Of a stretch of DNA of 64,000 nt, positions 32,445 to 40,723 are shown piece after piece; positions within the stretch are counted from its first letter, which is position 1; every line of letters starts with the position of its first letter. Source of the stretch: an uncultured Planococcus sp. (GTDB lineage Bacteria; Bacillota; Bacilli; Bacillales_A; Planococcaceae); the NCBI GenBank assembly GCA_947502505.1, contig CANNAE010000001.1, positions 173,265 through 237,264 on the forward strand, in the 5' to 3' direction. The notes under the pieces are model-generated. The model was given only the letters and a program-made list of their open reading frames with translations, searched no databases and was not told where the DNA came from. A program made the position numbers and the translations under genes.

Positions 32445-33026
32445 CTATAATTCGCTATCTTCTTCCACTTTCTGTCTGTAAGTCAAGCAGTACTGACAAT
32501 AGGCGGCATTCGTCTTGTGGTGGGGAAAAGGCATCAAGGTCGAGAGAAGCGTGCGGTCGAGAAAGGGTGGCGCGGGCATAGCTTCGTCCCAATAATACGG
32601 GAACGAGCTGTACGGATAATGCGCCAGCCGCTTGACCAGGGGCGTGGAAGTTTGGATGGGGTTTCGATGGATGTAGCTGCTGACGACCAATAAACCGTGC
32701 GCCGAGACAATTTCCTTGGCGAAAAAACGCCGCTGGTAGATGCGTCCGACATGATTATAGCGTTTGCTGTAAGAATGGCAGTAGCGGCGGTTGACCATGG
32801 CCATGATTTTGCTGAGCGAATCCTCTTTCGGTTTGATTAAAATGTGGTAATGGTTGGTCATGAAACACCAAGCGAGAATCGTGAACGGGTAGCGCTCATG
32901 TGTGTAGAAGAAAGCCCGCTTCAATTCGTTCATGTCTTCTGGCGTGCCGAAAATGGGCTGGCGGTTGTTGCCGCGCATGATGACGTGGTAATAGGAATCT
33001 GGGTTGAACTCACGTCTTCTGGTCAC
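32445..33026 (-). CDS. REP-associated tyrosine transposase (RAYT), copy 2
   Basis: 193-residue paralogue of the gene at 22195, sharing nearly all motifs: YYHVIMRGNN, the HUH pair in NHYHILIKP, Tyr in SYIHRNP and YCQYCL at the end. The start is GTG at 33026 in the position of the ATG of copy 1. It is enclosed by motif elements on both sides in its own orientation (32334-32440 and 33245-33330), and its leader is conserved with copy 1. Both proteins look intact and so probably active. The two share almost all of the catalytic domain and differ mainly in the C-terminal 30 residues. Confidence 0.92.
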   Translation of the reverse strand: MTRRREFNPDSYYHVIMRGNNRQPIFGTPEDMNELKRAFFYTHERYPFTILAWCFMTNHYHILIKPKEDSLSKIMAMVNRRYCHSYSKRYNHVGRIYQRRFFAKEIVSAHGLLVVSSYIHRNPIQTSTPLVKRLAHYPYSSFPYYWDEAMPAPPFLDRTLLSTLMPFPHHKTNAAYCQYCLTYRQKVEEDSEL

Positions 33027-33139
33027 ATAAGGTCACCGTCCGATCGGGAAATGCGGGCCGTCTTGGGAGTTGGGGTGTTGAGGATGGTAGCTGGGGAGTT
33101 TGTGTGGCGTGGAGAATGTGGCTGTCTGGAGCTCAGGAC

Positions 33140-33240
33140 AATGCTTATAAAAATCCCTTCTTTCTGTAAAAGATGCCATCTCGTTTAGTATAATCGACCG
33201 CCTAAAAATAGTATAGCGGATTGTGCGGTGCTCTAGGGTT
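33140..33240 (-). promoter_or_regulatory. Conserved leader upstream of RAYT2
   Basis: Shares ATGCTTATAAAAATCCC, CTTCTTTCT and TTTAGTATAATCGAC with the region 22935-23010. It ends in a degraded motif copy (GATTGTGCGGTGCTC.., 33219-33240), at nearly the same distance from the next intact copy as in RAYT1. Confidence 0.6.
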
Positions 33241-33244
33241 TTGA

Positions 33245-33330
33245 AATTGTGCGGTGCACAGGGACGCAAAAGCGGAAAAACCCCGCCAGACCGCGAATTT
33301 TGCTGCGCGAATTGTGTGGTGCACAGGGAC
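33245..33330 (-). repeat. REP-like element, 86 bp class, inverted
   Basis: Minus-strand copies at 33310-33330 (core CACC) and 33245-33265 (core CACC, flank GCACAATT), 65 bp apart. This is the last copy seen in the window. Confidence 0.9.
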
Positions 33331-33422
33331 ACAAACTACTGTTGTCAGAATACGCCGTTGAAAGGGTTTTCATGATAATATGAGCTTAACGGCTGTGCCG
33401 AGAGAAAATGGAGGAATGAATT

Positions 33423-34397
33423 TTGAAGACGATGGGTTTTGTAATTAGCCGTAAGAATAACGAGAAGCGGCGGGCGATTTTGCCGGCAGATTTGAAGCAG
33501 GTGGCACATCCGGAGCGTTTGTATTTTGAGCAGGGCTACGGCGATGTGCTCGGCTTGCCGGATGAGGATTATCGTGCGATGGGCGTTAACATTTCCACAC
33601 GTGATGAGGTCTTGTCTTGCGATGCGATTGTCGATGTGAAATTGGGCTTTGCGGATTATTTCGATCAATTGGAAGAAGGCAAGTTGTTGATCGGCTGGGC
33701 GCATGCGATCCAGGATGTGAAGTTCACGGACGGCGCCATCGCTGGCAAGCATACGGTCGTTGCTTGGGAAGAGTTATTCGAAGGCGGGCGTTATATTTTC
33801 TATCGCAACCGCGAAGTGGCTGGGGAAGCGGCAGTGCTTCAGGCTTATCAGCATTGTGGCAAGATGCCGTACGAGACGCGTGTCGCGATTCTCGGCAACG
33901 GCCATACGGCTAAAGGCGCGATGCGCATCCTTCATGGACTCGGTGCAGAAGTAGACGTTTACGGGCGCCGCTCTGAGGCTTTGTTCCGCGAGAAGATGGT
34001 CGATTATGACGTGCTCGTCAACTGCATCATGTGGGACACGACACGTACTGACCGCATCATCTATCGCGAAGATTTGAAGCGCTTGAAAAAAGGCGCGATG
34101 ATCATCGACGTCAGCTGCGACCCGGAACTTGAGATCGAGACGTCGACACCGACGACGATCGACAACCCGGTCTATACAATAGACGGCGTTGTCCATTATG
34201 CCGTAGACAACACGCCGGCGATGTTCCCGCACACCATCACCAAAGTGCTCAGCACCGGTTTTGCGCCGATGCTGGATGAGTTGCTTGAAGGCCATATTTC
34301 CGAAATGGTCCAAAACGCCATCGTCATCGAAAAAGGCATCATCAAAGACCAGCGCATCACTGAATTCCGCCAAGCGCGAGGATTGACGGTCTCCTAA
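33423..34397 (+). CDS. AlaDH/PNT-family dehydrogenase, probable N5-(carboxyethyl)ornithine synthase
   Basis: 324-residue two-domain dehydrogenase related to alanine dehydrogenase and lysine-forming saccharopine dehydrogenases. The N-terminal part has the RRAILPADL substrate segment. The Rossmann part has VAILGNGHTAKGAMRIL and later VSCDPELEIETSTPTT. Its size and motifs fit the carboxyethyl-ornithine synthase group, which reductively joins pyruvate with ornithine or lysine; saccharopine-dehydrogenase-like activity is the alternative. A TTG at 33423, 8 nt after GGAGG, is the likely start; ATG 33432 is too far from it. Monocistronic. Confidence 0.65.
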   Translation: MKTMGFVISRKNNEKRRAILPADLKQVAHPERLYFEQGYGDVLGLPDEDYRAMGVNISTRDEVLSCDAIVDVKLGFADYFDQLEEGKLLIGWAHAIQDVKFTDGAIAGKHTVVAWEELFEGGRYIFYRNREVAGEAAVLQAYQHCGKMPYETRVAILGNGHTAKGAMRILHGLGAEVDVYGRRSEALFREKMVDYDVLVNCIMWDTTRTDRIIYREDLKRLKKGAMIIDVSCDPELEIETSTPTTIDNPVYTIDGVVHYAVDNTPAMFPHTITKVLSTGFAPMLDELLEGHISEMVQNAIVIEKGIIKDQRITEFRQARGLTVS

Positions 34398-34411
34398 TAG
34401 AAGAATTTCAA

Positions 34412-34449
34412 CATCCGCTCCGGTCTCATCGACCAGGGCGGATTTTATT
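34412..34449 (+). terminator. Terminator after the dehydrogenase
   Basis: ATCCGC..GGTC pairs with GACC..GCGGAT around TCATC, followed by TTTATTAT. Confidence 0.75.
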
Positions 34450-34595
34450 ATATAGAGAGCATATAAAATAGTCATTGCGGCCTAGTTGAAGCCGCTATAT
34501 AATAAGTTAATTGATCTATCGCGGACCGAGAAATAGATTTCTGACGATTCATAGAAAATGTCCAGTTCGTGGCATAGAGCTTAGGGAGGAATGGC

Positions 34596-34802
34596 ATGAA
34601 GTTACTTTGGTCTATACTTTTCAGTTGCCTATTGGGGTACTTTTTATTCGTGTTGGGGCCGCTAGTCGGGGGCATCCTGGCGTTTGGGATTTTATTCGGC
34701 TGCCTGTTCAGGGGCTTGTATTTATTGAGCACGCTCCATGAGAAAATCGCGAAAGCCGAAATCGTCAACAAGCAAGCGCCGCGATCCCGTGATGTGATTT
34801 AA
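34596..34802 (+). CDS. Small membrane protein of unknown function
   Basis: 68 residues with two closely spaced hydrophobic segments (about 5-22 and 24-45) and a basic C-terminal tail. GGGAGG lies 7 nt upstream of the ATG. It precedes the large TPR protein gene by 73 nt in the same direction, so co-transcription is possible. Not recognised. Confidence 0.6.
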   Translation: MKLLWSILFSCLLGYFLFVLGPLVGGILAFGILFGCLFRGLYLLSTLHEKIAKAEIVNKQAPRSRDVI

Positions 34803-34875
34803 CACAATGGCTAATAGATCCGGCTATTAAAATGCTTATTTACATATAGAAGAAATTCAAAGGGGATAGAGAGAC

Positions 34876-37800
34876 ATGATGGCGACTGTTCACATCGAGA
34901 CGGCGGATGATTTGATCCGGGTCATTGGAGAGTTATGGGAAAAGAAATCATTGCGGGCGGCAAAGGAATTGTTGGCGAGCATTCCGAGTGAAGAAGAATT
35001 TTACCGCTTGATCCGAATGGCGGATGAGTCGGATCTGTATGGCTATAGCAATTTGCTGGCGACGGCGAGCTATAAACGTTTTGGCAGCTTGCGCACCTAT
35101 GCCTGGCATTGCGTGCGTTTTATGGAAAACGGGCGCAGCCTGGAAGCGGAAGAGAAAATATTGGCCCGTTTGCAGGGCATTCACGCGGATGATTACGAGG
35201 ATAAGGAATTGGTCCATGCGCATCATTTATTGATGAAAGTGTATTGCCAATTAAACCGTATCCCGGAAGCGGCCGAGCAATTGGCGCGCATCGAGGAGCT
35301 TGGCGGGGCACGCCCGGACCAGCAGGCGTTTTTTGCGATCCATAGCGGGGACTGGGACGGCGCGGAAAACATACTTTCCGACGCATTGCCGGACACAAAG
35401 AGCCGGTGGAGCACGAGCATTCGCCTGCTTTATGCAGATCTCTTGGCGATGCGCGGGGCACCGGAGCGTTCGCTTGAATTATTGATGCGTGCCGCGGATG
35501 AATTTCCGCATATCCATGCGTTTCGCACAGAACAGGTCGGCAGGCTTCATCAGCTGGGGCGTTATGAACAAAGCCTGGCGGAGATGGAATCGGCGATCGA
35601 ACGGAATCCATACCATTCGCGAAAAAAGCTGTTCATCCATCTATCGGCGCATTGCTTCTACGAATTAGAGCGTTTTGATGAGCTTACCGCCTGGATACAA
35701 GCGCATTCCCGGGACTTGAAAGACAGCTTGTACACACAAGTGAAAATCGATCCAAACGGAACCCATAAAAAGCTTTCTTTGATGCCTGAAGTGCAGAAAC
35801 TCAATTATTGCGTCCCGGCTTCGTTGTCGCTCATTTTGCAGGCATTCGGGCATAAGGCAACGCAAGACGATATCGCGGCGCACGTCTTTGATGTGACGGG
35901 CTCGAAATTGCAGACGACGATGTCTTATATGGAGACGCTCGGCTTTACTGCGCGTTATTTCAAAGGAACGATTGAGCAATACAAAACCTTCATCGATGCG
36001 GGCGTTCCGATTTTGCTCAGTATGATGATTGAAAACAGCGCGCATGTGCAAGTCGTGGTCGGCTACGATGACCGCCTGCAAGCGCTCGCCATTCAAGACC
36101 CGAATGATTTTGCGCCATTTTTGGTCGCTTATGAAGAAGTGCCGAAGATGTTCCGCATGACCGATTCGCTGAGCATGGCATTTGTGGACGATTCCCGGCT
36201 CGATTTGCTTGAAAGCCTGGATGAGGAGGACCACCGCTTTTTCACGGAAATCTACGAATTGCTGGATGTCGAACCGGTCAATGAAGCGCAATTCGTGGAG
36301 TTTTTGGAGCGCCACAAAGAGCAGCGCTACACAGCGGTGATCGGACTGACGATGGCGCTTGCCGGCCAGTCCACCGAATGGCACAAACAATGGCTGAAAA
36401 TATTGCGCGCGGATTTCGGGGCGCATGACGCCGAACTGGAATTATTGGAAGCGCATCTGTATTTCCAAAAAGACCAAGGCCAACAAGCACTGTCTGCATT
36501 AAAAGAACCTGCGCATGCCAAAAGCCCGTATGCCTTGTTCTTGCGGGCGGCCATTTTCATGAATGAAGGCAAAGTGGAACAAGCGATGCCGCTATTGAAG
36601 CGCTCGATTGAACTCGATCATTACCAGCCGCTCGCCTATAGCCATTTGGCGCGCTGCTACTTAGAAGGCGGGCGTATTTTCCAAGCCTATAAATGGTCGC
36701 AAATCGCGACGGGGCAATTGCCGGAAGACCTCTATGCGCAAATTACGCATGCCCTTATCCAGTACGAATACGGGGCGTTCGAACAAGCATACCGCCGTTT
36801 TGCGGAATTAAGCAAACAGCATCCAGAAGACGGCTATTTCTTCTATGAAATGGGGCGCTGTCTGCAAGCGCTCGATAAAACGGAACAAGCCCTCGAAAAC
36901 TACCGCCGCGCACTTGCATTGGATGCGCAACAGCCGTTTGCCTATTTGCGCATGGCCGAGCTGTTCATGGAAGGCGAAAACTGGAAAGAGGCCCAACACA
37001 TCATCGAACAAGGCTTGGCTAACGGGCAGAATCAGGACATTTTCCACGTCTATCTGGGCCATATCGCCATCGAGCAGCAGCAATTCGAAACGGCGGAATC
37101 AGCCTACCGGCGTGCTTTTGAACTCGATCCTACAGATCTGTTCACTCCCGTCTATATCGCACAGGCCTTATACGGCCAAAAGCGCAACGCGGAAGCATTG
37201 GCTTTGTTGAAACAAGGCTTAGAACAGGCAGATGCCGGCTACCGCCTTCGTTCAGCTGACTTGATCCTCGAACAATCGGAAGATCCGGCATCTGCAGGTG
37301 AAGCCTTGCAGATCATTGAAGACGGTTTTGGGTTTTCTGAAGGGGAAGACTTGGCGATGCTTGCTGAACGCTATAGCGAGTTTGGGGCGGCGCCGAGTTT
37401 GCGCCACCGCGTCATCGGGGGATTGAAAGGGCTGCGGAAGCTTGAAAATCCGCAGGTTCTTTGCCTGGAAGCAGAACTTCACGAACAAGCCGGCAATGCG
37501 CGTTTTGCAAAGCATCTGTATGAGGCAGCGGGGGATTTTCCGCTGGCACTCGTCAAGCAAGGGCAGCTTGCGGAAGCGGGAGGCGATATGGACCGCGCTG
37601 CTGCACTCTACGAACAGGCAGCAGATCAGGAAACTGGTTATGCACCGGCGCTTGGTGGCTTGGTGCGCTGCTACCGTGAGTCGGAAAATCTGCCAAAAGC
37701 TTTTGCCGCGGCACTCGATTTTATCGCAGCGGAACCTTTATCTGCCGTATTACCGGATTTGGCGCAGTTTGCCGCAAGCCCTGCCGATATTGAAAAATTA

Positions 37801-39006
37801 AACCGGCTGCTCGACCGGCTCGAGGACCAGGTGCCGGCAGAATGGTTGTACGCCGCGCGAGCCCATGTAATGGAAGCTGCGGGTGATTTCGATCAGGCCG
37901 AGACGCTATTTGTACGGGCGGGTGAAGAACCGAATGCATTTCCGTCGCGTTTTCACTATGTGCAATATTTGAATCGCCAAGGCCAGCATAAGCGGGCCTT
38001 GGATAAACTCAAAGAGTTGCTCGTGACAGCGCCGGAAGAGGAAGAATTGTACAGCGAGTATGTACTGACACTAGAAGCGCTCGGGAAGATCCCGTTTCTG
38101 AAACGCAATTTACAAAAATGGCTATCTCCGGACGCCCAGGCTGATGCCTATGTGCTGGCGGCAGAGCAATTGATGAACCGGCTCGAACAGCTGGAGGAAG
38201 AACCGCCAACCGGTTTTATCAAGCGCCTGCGCCATCACAGCAAGCGCATGATGTTCGCGAGCACCATCATCACGCTTTGCGAAACCGCAGCCAAGCTAGC
38301 GCCGGATAGCGAAGACGCAGCCATCCAGCTGGCGCAATTTTATTTGAACCGGGATATGGCGAAAGAAGCGGTCGATGAATTAAAACCTTACGCGAAAAAT
38401 CAAACGCCCGGAGAACTGCAGCGCATGCTGATTTTTGCGGAACTTCAATTGGCGGAAGCGAACGGCAGTCCAAAACAATACGAAAAGCTTATGAAGCGCT
38501 TTAAGGCTTACGAAAAAACGGCGCCGCTGGATGCGGAGCTGCTCGCTTGGTGGAGTGAAGCCTTGGAGATTATCGAGGATATTCCAGGAGCACTGGAAAA
38601 ATTGGATGCCGCCATTGCACTTGAACCGTTCAATCCGGATCTTTACATCCGCAAATGGAATGCCTTGGAATCGCTCGGGTGCGACATGCGCATCGAACTC
38701 GAAGATAGCTTGCCGGAAGAATTGCATTTTGACGAATGGCTAATCGTGACGCGGGCGTCGGGCTATGCGACGAAACGCCACGGGCAGCGGGCGAAAGAGC
38801 TGCTTCAGCCGCTGCTAGCCGACATGCCGGGCTTTATTCCGGCACGGTATGAATTGGCGCGCGCACAAGCCGCAAGCCATCAGCCATTAGCCGCAAAGGC
38901 AATCCTAAAGGAACTACTCGGGACAGAAGAGGCTTCCGCGATTTGGGAGATGGCAGTGGAAGAGGACCTATTCGCGTCATTTATCGTCGAGCTGAACAGC
39001 CCATAA
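34876..39006 (+). CDS. Giant cytosolic TPR protein with an embedded C39-like peptidase domain
   Basis: 1376-residue protein without signal peptide or membrane segment. Helical TPR-type repeats fill about 1-290 and 475-1376, many with the W/L-G/A-Y-A pattern. Between them lies a papain-like C39 domain (about 295-430): Cys312 in NYCVPASLSLILQAFG, His390 in AHVQVVVGYDD and Asp408 in AIQDPND, so the triad is intact. C39 domains normally cut double-glycine leaders and sit on ABC exporters; here there is no transporter nearby. The TPRs could bind partner proteins for cleavage or make it a scaffold. ATG 34876 or 34879 follows AGGGGATAG. Confidence 0.8.
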   Translation: MMATVHIETADDLIRVIGELWEKKSLRAAKELLASIPSEEEFYRLIRMADESDLYGYSNLLATASYKRFGSLRTYAWHCVRFMENGRSLEAEEKILARLQGIHADDYEDKELVHAHHLLMKVYCQLNRIPEAAEQLARIEELGGARPDQQAFFAIHSGDWDGAENILSDALPDTKSRWSTSIRLLYADLLAMRGAPERSLELLMRAADEFPHIHAFRTEQVGRLHQLGRYEQSLAEMESAIERNPYHSRKKLFIHLSAHCFYELERFDELTAWIQAHSRDLKDSLYTQVKIDPNGTHKKLSLMPEVQKLNYCVPASLSLILQAFGHKATQDDIAAHVFDVTGSKLQTTMSYMETLGFTARYFKGTIEQYKTFIDAGVPILLSMMIENSAHVQVVVGYDDRLQALAIQDPNDFAPFLVAYEEVPKMFRMTDSLSMAFVDDSRLDLLESLDEEDHRFFTEIYELLDVEPVNEAQFVEFLERHKEQRYTAVIGLTMALAGQSTEWHKQWLKILRADFGAHDAELELLEAHLYFQKDQGQQALSALKEPAHAKSPYALFLRAAIFMNEGKVEQAMPLLKRSIELDHYQPLAYSHLARCYLEGGRIFQAYKWSQIATGQLPEDLYAQITHALIQYEYGAFEQAYRRFAELSKQHPEDGYFFYEMGRCLQALDKTEQALENYRRALALDAQQPFAYLRMAELFMEGENWKEAQHIIEQGLANGQNQDIFHVYLGHIAIEQQQFETAESAYRRAFELDPTDLFTPVYIAQALYGQKRNAEALALLKQGLEQADAGYRLRSADLILEQSEDPASAGEALQIIEDGFGFSEGEDLAMLAERYSEFGAAPSLRHRVIGGLKGLRKLENPQVLCLEAELHEQAGNARFAKHLYEAAGDFPLALVKQGQLAEAGGDMDRAAALYEQAADQETGYAPALGGLVRCYRESENLPKAFAAALDFIAAEPLSAVLPDLAQFAASPADIEKLNRLLDRLEDQVPAEWLYAARAHVMEAAGDFDQAETLFVRAGEEPNAFPSRFHYVQYLNRQGQHKRALDKLKELLVTAPEEEELYSEYVLTLEALGKIPFLKRNLQKWLSPDAQADAYVLAAEQLMNRLEQLEEEPPTGFIKRLRHHSKRMMFASTIITLCETAAKLAPDSEDAAIQLAQFYLNRDMAKEAVDELKPYAKNQTPGELQRMLIFAELQLAEANGSPKQYEKLMKRFKAYEKTAPLDAELLAWWSEALEIIEDIPGALEKLDAAIALEPFNPDLYIRKWNALESLGCDMRIELEDSLPEELHFDEWLIVTRASGYATKRHGQRAKELLQPLLADMPGFIPARYELARAQAASHQPLAAKAILKELLGTEEASAIWEMAVEEDLFASFIVELNSP

Positions 39007-39114
39007 AGAGGAAAAAAGACTCTCGTCTAAAAATTCTGAATATGATAATGTGAAGTAGAATAAAGCTGCACGGATTACGAGCCACGGACCACAAACCTGA
39101 AAGGGGCGTTCCGT

Positions 39115-39357
39115 ATGAAGTTAGAGAGTATCCGCACATTTTTATCTACGCTTCTCGAATACCGCGGTGTGCGCATCACCCAGACCTTCAATTCCGATGA
39201 CGGTAAAACGCTTATCGTTCAGTGCGAGCCGAACACCGGGGGATTGGTCATTCGAGACATGTCCAAGGGCATGTCGTGGGAATACAAGACGCTCGATGAA
39301 GCGACGCAGTTTATTGACAGCTATTTGCACCCAGAGACACCCAAAGTCAACGCCTGA
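39115..39357 (+). CDS. Hypothetical 80-residue protein
   Basis: Small soluble protein, unrecognised. It looks like a compact alpha-beta-beta-beta-alpha domain. It has GAAAGGGGCG before the ATG and its own terminator, so it is probably a real gene. No membrane segment or metal-binding motif is visible. Confidence 0.6.
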   Translation: MKLESIRTFLSTLLEYRGVRITQTFNSDDGKTLIVQCEPNTGGLVIRDMSKGMSWEYKTLDEATQFIDSYLHPETPKVNA

Positions 39358-39382
39358 ACAGCTTTGTTCAGGTGTTTTTTTG
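39353..39382 (+). terminator. Terminator overlapping the end of the 80-residue gene
   Basis: CCTGAACA pairs with TGTTCAGG around GCTT, then GTG and seven T. The left arm overlaps the stop codon. Confidence 0.85.
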
Positions 39383-39443
39383 AGCTGATGAATGAAGAGA
39401 TTTTACTGAATTTAAATGAACCGATGGGAAAGGGCGAAGTGGA

Positions 39444-39803
39444 ATGAAAAGACTAATGAGCTTGCTGCTAATGGCTATACTGGTACTTACGGCATGCGGC
39501 AACGGCGAATACGAAACGATTGGCATTGAGGAAGTGGCGGCGAAGCAAGAAGCGGGCTACACAGTGCTCGATGTGCGAGAGACATATGAGTACGAAGAAG
39601 CGCATATTGCCGGGGCAGAGAACAAACCACTCAGCACGCTTCGGGAAGAGGAATTTTCCGGCTTGTCAGAAGATCAACCGTATGTGGTCATTTGCCAATC
39701 CGGCAACCGCTCCAAGGAAGCAAGCGCGATTTTACATGAAGCCGGATACGAGCTGGTGAATGTATCGGAAGGCATGTCGTCCTGGGAAGGCGATGTGGAG
39801 TAA
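39444..39803 (+). CDS. Rhodanese-domain lipoprotein
   Basis: 119-residue exported protein with a lipoprotein signal (lipobox LTAC, lipidated Cys at 18) and one rhodanese domain (about 25-119). Motifs are LDVRETYEYEEAHIAGA and the active-site loop CQSGNRS, with the catalytic Cys. Such proteins move or sense sulfane sulfur outside the membrane. It is followed by its own terminator and lies just before the metal-resistance region, but nothing ties it to that function. Confidence 0.88.
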   Translation: MKRLMSLLLMAILVLTACGNGEYETIGIEEVAAKQEAGYTVLDVRETYEYEEAHIAGAENKPLSTLREEEFSGLSEDQPYVVICQSGNRSKEASAILHEAGYELVNVSEGMSSWEGDVE

Positions 39804-39831
39804 GAACTGCCAATGGGCAGTTCTTTTTTTA
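39803..39831 (+). terminator. Terminator after the rhodanese gene
   Basis: AAGAACTGCC pairs with GGGCAGTTCTT around AAT, followed by a T run. Confidence 0.9.
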
Positions 39832-40060
39832 TGGATGGGTAGATTTGTCGATTTGCAGAGCGGCAGGAATCTTTGTGTAATTGAAATCTTGCTGTAAATT
39901 CAAGAGTATTCTTGTATTGATTTCAAGTGTTAACTTGCACCTGAAAACACTTCGCTTATTCTAAAACCTTCAAGTAATGTAGGGGTTAGGTTTGCCTTAT
40001 AGGAAACACATCCTTAATTCACTCCTATAACCGATCGTTTCCTTTCATTAATACCTGAAA

Positions 40061-40186
40061 AACGTCCGTAAGAGTGTACGCAAGTTGGCGAACGTTCGTA
40101 AAGTATTTTGATACATTTCCGAACGTTCTTTTCGAGTATTTTTAGTTGTTTTCAAAGCGTTCGGGAAAGTGTACTTTTACGAACGG
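40061..40186. repeat. Cluster of GAACGTTC-like boxes
   Basis: The gap 39832-40266 has no gene. Five related octamers lie at 40061 (AACGTCCG), 40090 (GAACGTTC, perfect palindrome), 40121 (GAACGTTC), 40156 (AGCGTTCG) and 40179 (ACGAACGG, opposite strand), about 23-35 bp apart. This could be a resolvase or partition site left by the element that brought the mer genes, or a regulator array. Confidence 0.5.
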
Positions 40187-40267
40187 TTTCTTTTAGTGAA
40201 CAATTATTTTAAATTTGGTTTTAGTAAATTGAAATTTTCTATAGAGAAAGAATTGAAGTGTCGATGA

Positions 40268-40299
40268 TTGACCATGTACCTAAGTACATGGTTTATACT
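40268..40299 (+). promoter_or_regulatory. mer operator-promoter
   Basis: CCATGTAC-CTAA-GTACATGG (40272-40291) is a perfect 8-bp palindrome lying between TTGACC (40268-40273) and TATACT (40294-40299). The spacer is 20 bp, overlong as in MerR-controlled promoters. MerR would twist it to start transcription when Hg(II) binds. Confidence 0.88.
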
Positions 40300-40318
40300 T
40301 TTTCTGAGGTGAAGAAAA

Positions 40319-40720
40319 TTGAGCTATCGAATCAGTGAACTTGCAACCCTATGTGAAGTGAATAAGGAAACCATACGATATTATGAACGAAAAGAGCTAT
40401 TGCAGGAACCGATCAGGAATAATTCGGGATATCGGATTTATTCAGAGAAAACGGTCAAACGGGTAGGATTTATCCGACGGCTGCAGGAACTGGGATTTTC
40501 ATTGAATGAGATTTACAAGTTGTTAGGAGTGGTCGATAAAGACGATGTGCGCTGTGAAGATATGTTCGAGTTTGTTTCCAGAAAAGAAGTGGAAGTCCGA
40601 AAGCAGATTGAGGATTTAAAGCGGGCGGAACGGATGCTGAGCGAATTGAAAGACCGGTGTCCAAATGAAAAAGAACTGCATGCATGCCCGATTATTGATG
40701 TTTTGATGGAGGAGGAGTAG
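40319..40720 (+). CDS. merR: Mercury-responsive MerR regulator
   Basis: 133-residue regulator that represses and, with Hg(II), activates the mer promoter. The N-terminal winged helix (about 1-70, ISELATLCEVNKETIRYYER) is followed by a long dimer helix. Cys79, Cys114 and Cys123 are at the positions of the three Hg-binding cysteines of Bacillus MerR, within VRCEDMFE, DRCPNE and HACPI. The start is TTG, 8 nt after GAGGTG. merA follows after 3 nt. The regulator is therefore co-transcribed with the reductase from the palindromic promoter, as in other Gram-positive mer operons. Confidence 0.95.
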   Translation: MSYRISELATLCEVNKETIRYYERKELLQEPIRNNSGYRIYSEKTVKRVGFIRRLQELGFSLNEIYKLLGVVDKDDVRCEDMFEFVSRKEVEVRKQIEDLKRAERMLSELKDRCPNEKELHACPIIDVLMEEE

Positions 40721-40723
40721 CAC

